Of a DNA stretch of 64,000 nt, positions 22,741 through 36,069 are shown piece by piece. Location: contig CM037586.1 in assembly GCA_021018995.1 (NCBI GenBank), forward strand, positions 151,942,060-152,006,059, in the 5' to 3' direction. Source of the stretch: Chloranthus sessilifolius. Taxonomy: Eukaryota; Streptophyta; Magnoliopsida; Chloranthales; Chloranthaceae. Numbering within the stretch: position 1 is the first letter of the stretch; every line of letters starts with the position of its first letter. The position numbers and the translations under genes are program-made. The notes beneath the pieces were generated by a model. That model ran no database searches. It was not told where the DNA came from and saw only the letters and a program-made list of their open reading frames with translations.

Positions 22741-24460
22741 TACACTTCTGGTCCTGCTATATATGATTCAAGGGATTCATCGGTAGGGTTTGTTTTTTTT
22801 GTTAGTTAGGGTTTGTGATTTTTTGATGATTAAACCTTTAATTTTTTATCTCAGTAAAATGTGCATTAATGGCCAGTCAGTTTTTTGTTTTCCTTTTATT
22901 TTGAGTTGATTCGAGTGGTTGGATGAAGTTTTTACCTTTTTTCTAATGGAAGCTACTACTTGTACCGTGGTAGAGATTTCTGTTAGCTATCTGATTACAA
23001 ACGAAGAGTATCACCGTAGGGTGCCAAAATACCATGGCCATTTTCTAGAGAAGAAAGCCTTGAAGACTTGAGACTCTTATTCAACCTCCATATGTATCCC
23101 GTGCCTCCTGGCTCCCTTCTTTAATACTTTGTCTCCAAATCTTAGACACATGCATATATAAAAAAATCGGCTAGCTCAAAGAGGATTTAAGAAATCCTTG
23201 GACAAAGCAACTTGATTTTAACGAGAACTCTTTAGCTTCGGGAGCCATTACTTAGAGAAAAGATAAACGTAAAATCTAGGGTTTGGGGGTGATTCGATAG
23301 GAGCCTAGAGTCTTCTGGTCATGAGGTTGATCTTTTTCATGTGTACACGGTATCTTGTTAGTTTTTAACCCACATTGAAGACAGCTTAAAGAATTTGATT
23401 AGGTCAATAACATTTGGTGTAATGAGACTAGTGATTTTTATCTCTTTTGTGATGGTACGCATGGACTAAATGCTCCAAACCTTCCACAAGAGCTTCTTAA
23501 AGAGAGCACCCAAATAACAATTTTGTTATTATCAAAATCCTTTTGGGATGGACCTCAGAAATATCATGTATTTATAAAGACCTAAACCCCATAAATAATC
23601 AAAATTGGAAAACTTAAAACTACAAGAATATCCTATACAACCACAAAATTAATAAATTTGACAATTATCCCATCAAAAGTCAAACCCAAGAAAAGAAAGC
23701 CAAAAAAATTTACTTACAGACTTTGTTTATTACCTATACTTTGTTGGTTGTATTCTATAAGAGAATAGCAGGTGCACTTTGTAGCAAACTAGTAAGAAAC
23801 TTATCAATTAGTAGGAACCAGTGGAAAATTGGGTACACCCACAAATATTATGGTTATTAGACTGCTATATGAGAAACTCGCATTGATGACTGGTAATCAA
23901 TTAGGAATTGAGTCACTGCATTCTTTGGAAGATCCAAGGTGAAAGATATCTAGATTTTGAAGTGTATTCCTGTTGGAGTGCTCGGGGTTATTGCTAGGAG
24001 TAGAATTTATTCAAATGCGCTGTCTTATTAGTAGGGTTGCTTCTAGGCAACCCAGATTTTATTTGGATAATTCATGGGTAACTAGTTCTTAGCTAATCGA
24101 CTTTCCTCCTTCTTAGCAGCTATTCTTTCTTAGCATTGGGTGACTACTGGAGCAAGTGTTATTACGGAAAGCAGCTGATCGATGACATAAGTTTGGGATT
24201 CTTAGGTTTTCTATGTGCAATTATGGCAAGCAGTTGTTCTTTCATGTTCTACAACATAGATTCCTTTAATGTGAAGATTACTTGGATATTGCTTTGTTTG
24301 GGTCTAATTTGTCAGTAATTTTCTCCTAATCAACTTTATTAGCTCCTATGCTTGAATGCATGGGAGCTGCTCACTTATTGTATCTTGCCTTTAGCAATTA
24401 ACTTCAATCAATAGGTAATGGTGTGACTTCACATTGTAGATAACATGTGAAAAATAAGAA
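22741..24460. other. gene-free stretch, intron-like
   Basis: T-rich, moderate complexity, no recognised coding domain and no clear transposon. The 60-codon frame at 24136-24318 has no recognised homology. Confidence 0.4.
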
Positions 24461-24463
24461 CAC

Positions 24464-24595
24464 GCTACAAAAAAACCTTTTATTGGAGACGGCTTTTAGA
24501 AACCGTCTCCAATAACCTTTTATTAGAGACACCATTTTCAAAAGCCGCTTCCAATAATTGCATTCGAGACTGCTTTAGCCGTCTCCCTATATAAT
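24464..24595. mobile_element. CACTA-like MITE fragment
   Basis: Begins CACGCTACAAAAAAACC and then repeats TGGAGACGGC / AACCGTCTCCAATAA words, the usual build of small CACTA derivatives. I found no matching far end, so it is probably truncated. Confidence 0.4.
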
Positions 24596-24808
24596 GGACT
24601 CCGGAGGATGCCCATTGTTTTATCCAATGGATTCCCGTTTAGATACTCCTCGTTGTCCCCATTTTTGTTTCTGTATCATCTCTTGCATATGCTCTCATTC
24701 ATTGCCTCATTAAAACCAACACGGCCCAGATGATCAAGTATTTCACAGTGGAAATTGATACTACAAGTAGGATTTTAAGGCGCTTTGGGCCTTAAAAATT
24801 AATGTACA

Positions 24809-24916
24809 CATAAGTCATAATTGAACATTACAACTGAGGAAGGGATGCTAGAAGACACCACTGATAAGTCATAATTGAACATTATAACTAAGGAAGGGAT
24901 GCTAGTAGACACCACT
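24809..24916. repeat. 54-bp tandem duplication
   Basis: Two units of 54 bp (24809-24862 and 24863-24916), both starting ATAAGTCATAATTGAACATT and ending AGACACCACTG, with a few differences. Confidence 0.9.
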
Positions 24917-24919
24917 GAG

Positions 24920-26999
24920 AAGGTTGGTTAGGGCACACTCGTTTTACTCTAATATGATAATATTATGTCCAATCCTCTCATATTGCAAATATATATTGAG
25001 TTTTTAAAACCTTGATGGTGGACGCTTTGGCAAGGGGAGGGGTAATGTAGACTGCAACCCATGCTTATTAATGAGATAAGAATCCTGTTAATTTGGTCAT
25101 TGACCTATCAGTGACTCAAAATTCTGTGTTAGAACTCAGGGGTCAGCAGCGATAATAACTCCTGCTTCTCTAAATTTTGAGTGAAGATTGCTGCTCACTG
25201 GTTATTTTCTAGTGAAATTTGTGATTAAAAAAGCTGCTAATATGTGTGTTGATATAAACACACCTGATGGCAGAGGTATTTATAGCAGTACCAGAGGTCC
25301 AGCAGCAGATTAGTAGAGAATAGCAGCAGTAATAACACAGAGAAGTAGTCAAATGCTGCATAAACCGAAGGCTTCTATTGGTGGAGATGGATATCCTGTT
25401 CAACAACTGAGAAACAGCAGCAACGTATGAAAACAGTAAATCTTATTCAACATTCTGTCTTCTTTTTGGAATATATGTTTGAGTTTGTGAGGGAGTTAGT
25501 GAGGTGCTTCTTTTAAAGTGAAGTATGGTTTCTGAAAATGGGTGGCCAAGATAATGCTATAAAATTTGGATCATAATTCATCGATGTGAGAGAAAAGGCT
25601 AGTCATATCATCACCACACCTCTTCCATTGGGGACCAAGTTGTGGACAATTTCAACAATGCATTTTACAGTATTGATGAGTTCTTTATTCCCAAAATTAA
25701 ATCCCCTTTCATATTCAGGAAGTGTTGGGTGCCATCTTGCCAACACTATCTAGTAATTTATTAGGCGAGACATGATTGACATGATGTACTTAAAGTTGAT
25801 GGTGGTTTTTCCTTTTAACATTTTGGGTGAGTATGGGCTTATTCTCTTAGTTTTTAACTATTTTATGTTGCAAAAGTTGATTTTATTATTATTATTATTA
25901 TTTCTGATAACGGGGTATCCGCACATCACGGTAGAATGTTGCTGATCTCTAGCCTTGAAGCATGTAAACAATGCTGAAATCCATGGTATTAAGTGATCTT
26001 GGAGACTATCTAGCTTAGAAATATTTCCCATTTTGGTCAAAGGGTAACAAGATCTCTGCTGTTCAAGTTTATTTCCCTGTTCTTTAAGAAGTGTATTTTG
26101 ACAAGCAAGGATGGATTTTTTGTCTTGGTGATGGACCATTTATTAACTAACTGTTTCTCCTTTTATTATTATAATGAACCCTCAGGTGAGGAAGTCCAAC
26201 AGAATTTCCATTCTTGTGGAACGGTGAAGGAAGTGACAAATTTGATAAACAAGTTTAGTCAACCGTAGGGATTTGCTTCCATGGATTTTAGCTGTTCAAA
26301 ATGCTCTCCAGTTAAATGAATCCGAATTGCATGGTCATTAATGGTGTGATAAAATTTTGCAATTAATCTGATCTATAGGATGACAACTTGCTTCACATGG
26401 CGCTAAAACCATAAAAAATGATGCCCTGTTTCACAGTTTAATGGTCTTCCCAGCTGGTATAAATTGAGTAAGACAATAGCCCGTTGGACCCAAGACCCAA
26501 ATGAGTCTTTAATAAGAATGGAATGGACCCAAGGAGCATATTTGAAAAATATAAAATGAGTAAATACCCTTTTGACCTCTGATGAGCCTTACGCTGCTCA
26601 AATGAGAAAGCTGACCAAAGCGATAGGATATCCATCTAAAATATTCCTAGACCATGTGAAGGACGATCACATAGGATACTTACTTGATATACCCCTAGGC
26701 CGTACATAGGATACTCCTAGGATAATTACACTGGAGGCATACTAGAATATCCCTCTAGGATACTTGTTAGGATTAAGGAATATTGATCCATCGATGAGTA
26801 GTCAATCAGTTCACTTAACTCAAATAAATTTGTAGAATTATTAGAAACATGCACCCCGATGCCTTAAATTTCGATTATAAATGATCGAGTTTCTTTTATC
26901 GACGATGATAAACATAAGTCCTTATTGGACTCTAAACTGAGGGAACACTTAGTATAAGTGTGAACCGACGAGATCCTTCCTTAGGATCAAGTTTTGGAA
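24920..26999. other. gene-free stretch
   Basis: No recognised gene or defined mobile element. ORFs at 25209-25406, 25858-26139 and 26438-26635 show no known domain. Confidence 0.4.
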
Positions 27000-27000
27000 T

Positions 27001-27736
27001 TTGAAGACTCGGACTTTGACTTTTGATTTGAACAAACTGCTTGATGGTAGTGCCAGCAGTAACACTTTGGCCAATCTCCTTTTGCCCAAATGGTCAAGCC
27101 TCAGGAAATGCACCACTATTTATGAGCACACAAATCAGGGGAAGTTCACATTGTACTTTTCAGTGATTTGGCACTCAACTGATTAGCACAAGGCTGTTGG
27201 TCTGTGATTGACCCGAGTGCTGCTGCTGGTAAGGCTATCAACGGGCTGGTCCGGGCCAGGTTTTGCGAGGCCTGATTATTTTTACCCTTAAAAATTAAGC
27301 CCGAATCCAACTCGAGTTACTACTAGGGCCCGGCCCGGCCCGGCCTGAGTGACTTGAAAGTATGCAAGCTTGAACTCGACTCGTGATAAACCCGGCCCGG
27401 ATTGTGATCGAGCCAGAACCTGGTCGGGTCAGGCTTTCTCAACAAAATTGTTTAGGCAAATCGGGTTTAGGCTTAATAGGGCTAAAAATTGGTCCGGTGT
27501 ACTATAAAAAATGATATTTCTTAGCAATTTGTGTTAGGGTTTTGTTCAAAAACAAGGAAGATATCATCTTCTTCATTTGAACAGTTTAGATCTTATCTTG
27601 TTTGATCGCCCACATGATGAAGATCTCGTCGATTGCAAATTGCAGTGGTCAATCGATGGTCATTGCACTGTAGCTGCACGGATCAGCTAAGTAGAGCGAC
27701 TGACATCTGCTCTTCCTTGTCGAGGAGAGATTTTTT

Positions 27737-27790
<54 letters not shown>

Positions 27791-28105
27791 ATGGCTTTAG
27801 GGCTGCACATATGGAGGAATCCTAATCTAAAAAGAATATATAGTTACATTTTGGATGTGTTTTTACAAAAATATCCCTGTTATTATCATACCTTTAAAAT
27901 TAGGAGGATAAATATGACCCATTTAGTTATGATTGGTAGACACGAACCCGGTAAGCTACTCGGGCCTTCAAGGCCCGACCCGAATAATATACAGGCTGAA
28001 AACTTGAACCCGAATCCGGCCGGGCTCGGGCTTAGCTTGGCCCATTTCAAGCGCTAACCGCTGACACTCGGTTGGAGTACCTTATGCTAAGTCTTATTTG
28101 CAGTG
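27001..28105. repeat. dispersed repeat split by a GGCCCGG-rich insertion
   Basis: 27050-27235 matches 37760-37965, sharing AATCTCCTTTTG and GTCAAGCCTCAGG. The match continues only at about 28059 (ACACTCGGTTGGAGTACCTT). The ~820 bp in between starts near AAGGCTATCAACGGGCTGG and ends near GGGCTTAGCTTGGCCCATTT. It is rich in GGCCCGGCCCGG, as in common plant hAT-type MITEs, and includes an (AG)n run. Confidence 0.6.
27739..27787. repeat. (AG)n microsatellite
   Basis: About 48 bases of AG repeat within the insertion in the dispersed repeat. Confidence 0.95.
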
Positions 28106-28208
28106 TTACCCGGGTGCCACGTGTCAAGGAGTAGATGGTTGGCATGTCAATTTCTAAAGATTCCAATACGGCGGCACGACCTTAAGGAATTTTTTTTTTG
28201 AATACGTA

Positions 28209-29138
28209 TGACGCAGGACGGTACCCTAAACTACGTGAATGCAATGATTAATTTTGCCGAAATTAAATTAAACAATAGAACTTGCAAAATATAACGAATA
28301 CCTCAGGTTTTCGTAGTATTCTATGGGAGAATCACGCATAATTCAGGCAGGGTTCAGTCCGGACGCTAGATCCGTTAGATTGCAGCGCAGATCGATCCTA
28401 GAGCTAGAACTCTAGGATTTTCCAGATTAGGGCGCTCACAATTCAAGATGGGATCACTGGTTTTCTTTGATTATTTGGTGCAGAAGGTTTAATAACTCAA
28501 TTGGAATTTACAGTTGTTGAATCAGATCGACTCAAGGCTTAGGGGAAAACTAGGTTTTAGAATGTTAAAAGGAATGATGGCTGATTTAGGATTGTAAGGA
28601 TCAACACACAAGCAGAGAAAATGAAAATAAATAGATGGATAAAAGATAGATTTGCAGGCTTCACACCCTTGGCTTCGCACCAAACCCTTCTCGGGAAGAA
28701 GATTCACTCTTCGTAGAGGCTCATCTCAAGCACACACAAGCAAAAGCTCTTTTCATTTAATAATCAATAATCAATCCTCAATAGAGTGTTTACAATGCCT
28801 TTATATAGGCTAAGAAAACCCTAAACGATATAAAACTCGCAATTAAAAGAGTCCTAAAATAATAAAAGACTAAAAAGGTAAAAAAACGAAAAAATAAAAA
28901 TTTTCACATCCTTGTAGCTCGAGCGAGAGGATTTTAACTGCTTCGGCGAGGGCTCGCCGAAACCTTTATTCTCCTTACGGTTTGTATCTGTTTCTCCGCT
29001 GAGGCTATGGTACTCGGACCTCCTCTACATTTCCAGAATTTCCCCTTTCGCCTAGTTTTGATTTCCATTCCGCTTCTTCCGACGTCGATACACGCGAAAG
29101 GTCCATATTTGATGTCTACGATGTCAGCGTCCCCGTCA
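28209..29138 (-). repeat. 3' LTR of the gypsy element
   Basis: 930 bp. Aligns with 33689-34631 over its first ~555 bp and last ~175 bp (plus coordinates) but not in the middle (about 28767-28963), where the two LTRs carry different sequence. The C-terminal part of the integrase/chromodomain reading lies inside this LTR. Confidence 0.9.
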
Positions 29139-32100
29139 ATTCTCCCGGGCCGAAAAGGCTTCATCACCGATGAAGCGGCGTCGTGATAGTGCTCGAGCAT
29201 GTCGGGGTCCAAACGTCGCACTTCGTCTTCAGCTAACCATGAGTTTTCGAAGTTCAGCTTTCCCAACCACTTGACCAAGTACTTTTGAATTCCGCTCCCA
29301 TGGGTGGAGATTGCCAAATCATCTAATATCCCTTCGATCTCATCTCTTCGCTGCTTGCGTGGGGAAGGGAAAGGTAGGGGTTGTAGGGTGGGGCTGGTAT
29401 TCGGGCTCGGGACTGCTTGGAAGGGGTTGTGAGGGGGTGGGGCTTGGGCTAAAGAAGGAACCAGGTCCTCCACATTGAATGTAGAGCTGACCCCTATATC
29501 TAGTGGAAGCTCGAGAACATATGCATTAGGGCCGCTCCTTGCCACAATTCTAAAAGGCCCAGCGCCACAGGCTTGAAGTTTCTTTGCAGCTCCCAATGGG
29601 AATCGCTCAGGCCTAACCCAAACCATGACGTAATCTCCAACCTAGAATTCCTTGAAGCGCCTGTGCGCATCCGCAGAGATTTTGTATTGTTCATTGCTAG
29701 CATTAATTCTTTTTCTAATTTCGGCATGCAATTCATGTATATGCTGTGCAAATGAATCGGCTGACTCGGAAACTCGATGAGATACAGACATAGGAATTAA
29801 ATCAATGGGTGTTTTAGGCCTATGACCAAGGACGACCTCAAAAGGACTCATACCTAGGGATCTATTGACTGCATTGTTATATGCAAACTCGGCTAAAGGC
29901 AAAATAGAATCCCAAGTCCTAGGGTGATCACCAACAAGACAACAGAGAAGATCACCTAAGCTCCTATTGGTGGACTCCGTTTGGCCATCCGTTTGAGGAT
30001 GATAGGCCGACGAAAATTGGAGCATGGTACCCATCATGTGCCATAAAGTTTTCCAGAAGTAACTGGTAAATCTCACATCTTGATCTGACACAATCGTCTG
30101 GGGTAAACCATGTAGACGCACAACCTCCCCGAAAAATAATTTGGCTATGTGAGCCGCATCGGAGGTTTTAAAACAGAGTATGAAGTGTGCCATCTTGGAA
30201 AAACGGTCTACTACCACAAAAATGGAATCGTGCTTTCGTTGAGTCTTTGGAAGCCCAAGCACGAAATCCATAGAGACGTCTTGCCACAGGGTGTGCGGCA
30301 CGGGTAAAGGGGTGTATAAGCCGATATTTTGTTTGATATGCTTCGCAACTTGGCATGTACGACACTGTTTCACGACCCTAGAGACATCCCTCATAAGGCT
30401 AGGCCAATAGAACATATTCTCAACAAGCGCACAGGTTTTATCGTGCCCAAAATGTTTGGCAATCCCTCCGACATGTAACTCCTAGATGAGGAAATCATGC
30501 AATGAAGTACGAGGGATGCACAAACGATTGTCTTTAAACAAATACCTATCCATTAGGGTATACACGGAGTTAATGTTGTTCGAATTTTCAAGGAAAGCAG
30601 TGTATTTTGCCCTGAAATTTGGGCAATCAGGATAATCTTGCCTCAACTGCTCAAATCCGACGACCTCGGTGCTCATAGATTGCAAAGTCGCCACTCGACG
30701 ACTAAGCGTATCAGCAGCCTTGTTCTCTGCACCAGCCTTATGCTTTAAGACAAATGTGAACCCTTGAAGGTACTCGACCCACTTCGCGTGCCTCGGGTTC
30801 AACTTTTTTTGCGAAGCAAAGAAATGTAAGGCTTCGTGGTCAGAAAACAACACAAATTCCTGCAGTCTCAGGTAATGTTTCCAATACCACAGAGATCGGA
30901 CGACTGTATAAAACTCCTTGTCATAGGTGGAATATTTCTGCTTTGCCTCATTGAGCTTCTCACTAAGATCGATCTCTGTGGAAGCTACGGACTTCATGAA
31001 TATTCCGAGGTTCGGGCCACTCTACAATGGCCTTAACCTTCGTCGGGTCTGCAACCATCCCGTCTATCGAGACAATGAATCCCAAGAATGTAACAGAGTG
31101 TTACATGAAGGTGCACTTCTTGAGATTCGCGTATAACCTTTCTCCCCTCAAGGTTTCGCAAACCAACCTTAGGTGGATGATGTGTTGTTCCTTGTCTGGG
31201 CTGTAAATTAGGATATCATCAAAGTATACGACAAGGAACTTGCCAAGGAATGGCCTCAACACTTGGGTCATGAGCTTCATAAATGTGCTCGGGGAATTGC
31301 AAAGTCCAAAAGGCATGACCATCCACTCATAAAGACCGTCTTTGGTCTTGAAGGTGGTTTTCCATTCATCGCCAGGGCGAATACGAACCTGATGGTAGCC
31401 ACTTTTAAGGTCTATCTTTGAAAAGATAGTGGCTCCAACCATCATGTCAAACATGTTATCAAGCCGCGGTATGGGAAACCGACACTTAACAGTGATCTTA
31501 TTGTTTGCTCGGCTATCCACACATGCGCCATGTACCATCTTTCTTAGGCATGAGTAATGTTGGTACAACACACTGGCTCAGACTCTCTTGTATGAACCCC
31601 TTTTGTAGGAGCTCACTGACTTGTCGAGTCAACTCGGTGTGCTCAATCGGATTCAACCTGTAGTGGGGAAGGTTCGGTAATGTCGATTCGGGAACTAAGT
31701 CAATTGCATGCTGAATGTCACGCATGGGAGGGAGCTCGTTAGGTAAGTCTTAGGGGAAGACATCCGCAAATTCACTCAGGATGGGCTCTACCTCCTTGGG
31801 GTACTCACAGACTGACTCAGAAGTACTCTCAACAGTAACAATGACATACACAACACTCTCATCTTTCGATGCTCTCTCAAAATCTGAAGGGTCCACAATA
31901 TTGATGGCTTTGGATTGACCTCCCTTTTTCTCAACTCTGTTGACTGATGGTGCTTTGGGAGCCAATGGGTTAAGAGTGATTTTCTTGCCCTTGTAATTGA
32001 ATGTACAAACGTTAGATCGCCAAAAAATGGTCACGTTCAAATCATAGAGCTATGGCCTCCCTAATATAATGTGACCCACATCCATCGGCACCACATCGCA

Positions 32101-33688
32101 CCATAAAGTGTCAGAGTATGAACCCAACTGTATGGGTACACAACACTTCTGAGATACGGGAATGGATGAGGAGTCAACCCATGCGACTTTGTAAGGTCTC
32201 GAGTGGGCTTCAGGTGTAAGCCCTAAGCGGGTGATGGTATGTTCTGACACCACATTGGTGCAACTTTCGCTATCCACGATAACCCTACAACTCTTTGTCC
32301 CATACGTGGCAAAGGTGTGAAAAATATTCTCCCTTCGCCAATCCTCCTTTTCATCCCGTTGGGGCTGTGCAAAGGCACACCTCACAACTAGAGCACGACC
32401 CATGTCATCAGCTTCCTCGTCACTGGGTGTGGCATTCGGCTCAAAGACCTCTTCCTCATAAACTCCTTCACTTTCTTCTCCTTCTCCATCGATGAAGAGA
32501 TTCCTTTGTGGGTCCCTTGTGGGGCATTGGGCAGTAAAGTGACCAAATCCTTGACATTTATAGCATTTGACATGAGATCCACTCTTCGAGGATTCTCTGG
32601 ATACACCCTTACCTTTGTCAAACCTCACATTGGTAGACGTGGGTTGCGTGGGTTTGGTAGGCAGGTTTTCAGCACTAGATTTCACTTCGCCGGTACGGAA
32701 ATGACCGGGGTGAAAATTAGATCGCCTAGTCACCGTCATCTTCAAATATCGTTTAGGGTCTTGAACGACGGTGTAACATTCGGCGAGAGTCTCAATAAGG
32801 TGGGAGACTAACTCTTTTTGCAAGTCAAGTCTCAATCCGGTACGAAATTTGGATAGAGTGACTTGAGGGTCTTCGGATACCTTGGCTCTCATCATGTACT
32901 CTTCAAATTTGCCAATGTAATCCGATACGGGCATACTACCTTGGCGCAGATTTTGCCATTGGTCAAGGAGACGATGGTAGTATGAAGAAGGAACGTACTT
33001 CTCTGTAAGTCGTTCTTTTATGTCCTCCCAACGGGTAATGAGAGTACAACCCGCATTCGTTTTGATGCGTTCAACGTTGACCCAAAAGAGTGGGGCTTGG
33101 CCTATGAGCTTCATTTTAGCAAGTCTAACACATCTTTCATTGCTCATGCCAAACCACTCGAAGTGCTGGTCCATATCGGATAACAAATCGAGGAAGACCT
33201 GAGGGTCTAGTCTTCAATCGAAAGTCGGGAACTCAACTCGGACATTTTTGAGGAGTCTCCCTTTCGGGTCGTAGTCATCTCCATGATGATCAAACCTATG
33301 GTTCCGGTTCCGATTATATTGGTAGCCATTTCGTTCAAAACGTGGACCATTACGCTCACGGGGTGGCTCAAAATATTCATCACCCTCGTCTAACCGATTA
33401 ACTTGGTCTATCAACCTCTTATTGGATGTTTCGAGAGTCCTTTGGACTGTCTCTAAGGCAGTCATTCGATCATTGATCGATTTTAGATCAGCCCTCATGC
33501 CGTTAAGAGCTTCGGCAATCCCACTCATGTCCATGGTGATACAGTTTTCTAATTGACGGGCTCTAGAATGGAATGCAAGATGAACACTTTGGCCAAAACT
33601 GAAATAATTTGTGATGAAAATAAAGTGCAATGAATGCAATGTCACACAATATGCTCTATCCTAGAACCTAGGGCTCTGATATCAAAAC

Positions 33689-34631
33689 TGACGTAGGATG
33701 GTACGCTAAACTACGTGAATGCAATGATTAATTGTGCCGAAATTAAATTAAACAATAGAACTTGCAAAATATAACGAATACTTCAGGTTTTCGTAGTATT
33801 CCATGGGAGAATCACGCATAATTCAGGCAGGGTTCAGTCCGGGCGCTAGATCCGTTAGATTGCAGCGCAGATCGATCCTAGAGATAGAACTCTAGGTTTT
33901 TCCAGATTAGGGCGCTCACAATTCAAGATGGGATCACTGGTTTTCTTTGATTATTTGGTGCGGAAGGTTTAATAACTCAATTGGGGTCTACAGTTGTTGA
34001 ATCAGATCGATTCAAGGCTTAGGGGAAAACTAGGTTTTAGAATGTTAAAAGGGATGATGGCTGATTTAGGATTGTAAGGATCAACACACAAGCAGAGAAG
34101 ATGAAAATAGATAGATGGATAAAAGATAGATTTGCAGGCTTCACACCCTTGACTTCGCACCAAACCCTTCTTAGGAAGAAGATTCACTCTTCGTAGAGGC
34201 TCATCTCAAGCACACACAAGCAAAAACTCTTTTCATTCAATTCTGCGTCCTACCCCCATGTGACCGTGTCGCGTCCTCGTAGCGCGACCACATCGCCAGG
34301 CCCACTTGGCCCCATGTCGCGTGTCCTCCTGGCACCACATGTCGTGCCATACGCACCATGCTGCAAGCTCGAGTATTGGCCCCGTCACAGAGGGCTCTCG
34401 AGCGAGCTTAAGTGGTCGCTCGAACGAGGGCCCGCTCGAGCAAGAGCTCGCTCGACATTGTTCTCCTCGCGGTTTGTATCCGTTTCTCCTCTGAGGCTAT
34501 GGTACTCGGGCCTCCTCTACATTTCCAGAATTTCCCCTTTCGCCTAGTTTTGATTTCCATTCCGCTTCTTCCGACGTCGGTACACACGAAAAGGTTCATA
34601 TCCGATGTCTACGATGTCGGCGTCCCCGTCA
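33689..34631 (-). repeat. 5' LTR of the gypsy element, mosaic
   Basis: 943 bp with the same ends as the 3' LTR. Its middle (about 34239-34450) differs from the sister LTR. It contains a GC-rich stretch whose inverse resembles 15880-16085 (CGACATGTGGTGCCAG-type words), so it appears to derive from another family member. Confidence 0.9.
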
Positions 34632-34657
34632 ACGTATATAAAAAAAGTGAAGGAAAA

Positions 34658-35705
34658 TGATGGGAACATCAAAATCAAGAGCGTCGAATTTGGGCCACAA
34701 CAGATTCCCCAGCGTCGGAAGAAGCGGAAGGGGAGTTGGAATTACAGAACTGGAAGAAATTAGAGAATTTGGGCATATTGAGATCGATCGATCGATCCCA
34801 AAGAATCGATCGATTGATTGAGGCCTCAGGGCTTTTGGCGAAATTCTTTTCTCAGTCGATCGATTGAGTCTTAATTTTCAATCGATCGAAAGTGAATAGA
34901 GAGTTCACACGATTTATAACTTTATAAATCGATTGATCAATCCTAGAATTGATCGATCGATTTGTCACTGAGTTAGTTCTGCCAAAAGATGGAATTTAAT
35001 TTTTCGGGGCAAACTTATCTTTTTTGGTATTTATTTGTTTTAGGATTTTTTTTTTTTTTGTGGCCTACTATATAAGGTCTTTATAATTTTGTAATAGAGA
35101 TTGATTATTGAATGAAAATTTGAGAGCTTGCTTTGTGCTAACCCTAGAAGACTAGTGAAGAGTTTTCAACCGAAAGAACGAATCTTTCAAACCTTAAGGA
35201 GTGAATCTTCATTTCTCGTGCGACTTGGTGCGAAGCCAACGTACAACCTTGGTGTGAAGCCTCGGAACCCTTGGTGTGAAGCCTTGGATCGTATCGTTCT
35301 ATTCTATCTTTTCTCTCATTATTGTTTGGTAATATCTCCCCTATTTGCTTTGATAAAATCCAAAACCCCAAATCTTTATTAATATATATCTTTGATCCTA
35401 CCCTTTTATTGCCTTAATCCATCGAGCCCCATTTATTCAACCCTAGAGGAGTTAAGAGATGATACCATAATTGTCGCTTGGTGCCTTAAACTAGATCGAA
35501 ACTCGAGTCCTTCATCGGATCTATTTTTCTAGATCGGGAAATTAAATGTATGCAAACACTAAAATGGAATTATTCTAATTGTTTTAATTGAATTCATTAA
35601 ATTGCTTTATGTGTTTAGGTGATTTTAAAGATTTCCATTATTCAATTTAATCTGTGGTTAGTCCCAAATTCGCATCATTTAAGGTTTAGCAGTTGTCCCG
35701 CATCA
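34658..35705 (+). repeat. solo LTR related to the gypsy element
   Basis: Starts TGATGGGAACATC and ends TTGTCCCGCATCA, paralleling TGACGGGGAC...CGTCA of the neighbouring element. An internal AGCGTCGGAAGAAGCGGAAG matches a conserved block of that element's LTR. The flanks GAAAA and GAATA differ at one base, compatible with an old 5-bp target duplication. Contains ATCGATCGAT clusters at 34780-34966. No internal region: a solo LTR. Confidence 0.75.
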
Positions 35706-35842
35706 GAATATCTTTGAGAGTCAATTGAGATATATAATGAAACGACATAGAATGTCATCAACGTAACTAAAAGTAAACTATATTTACAAATCGTTTTCAA
35801 GGACCCAAGCATTTTATTTTACAAGTTACTAAACTTTACACA

Positions 35843-35848
<6 letters not shown>

Positions 35849-35914
<66 letters not shown>
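35849..35914. repeat. (TA)n microsatellite
   Basis: About 66 bases of TA repeat between the two solo LTRs. Confidence 0.95.
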
Positions 35915-35915
<1 letters not shown>

Positions 35916-36069
35916 CGACGGTTCATTTTATCGTGTTCAAACGAGGAGCTTTTTGATAGTATTATGTGGTATATTCATACATGTCTAGATGTATCGTGTT
36001 GTGTTGAGGAGTGGCCAAGTGCCACCAAGTGTCGGCACGACAAAAGTCTCAAAAGTAGAAGTGCCTAGG

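Larger units (their letters stand above)
28204..34636 (-). mobile_element. Ty3/gypsy chromovirus retrotransposon, full length but broken
   Basis: The element spans 28209-34631 on the minus strand and is flanked by a perfect 5-bp target duplication, ACGTA, at 28204-28208 and 34632-34636. LTRs run from TGACGGGGACG to CGTCA: 5' LTR 33689-34631, 3' LTR 28209-29138. A Met-type primer-binding site lies at about 33670-33682. Going 5' to 3' on the minus strand are gag with a CCHC knuckle (CYKCQGFGHFTAQC), aspartic protease (VIVDSESCTNVV), reverse transcriptase (YFDDILIYS), RNase H, integrase (zinc motif, then DFVLGLP and DGQTE) and a C-terminal chromodomain (YLVKWLGKLNFENSW). Order and chromodomain place it in the chromovirus branch. 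The coding part is interrupted about half a dozen times. LTRs differ by roughly 4% in the shared part by eye, suggesting an age of about 1-2 million years at usual plant LTR rates. Confidence 0.92.

Noticed and set aside
34255-34400. GC-rich block in the gypsy 5' LTR as a host gene fragment
   Set aside because: It resembles other repeat sequence at 15.9-16.1 kb and has no protein-like conservation.
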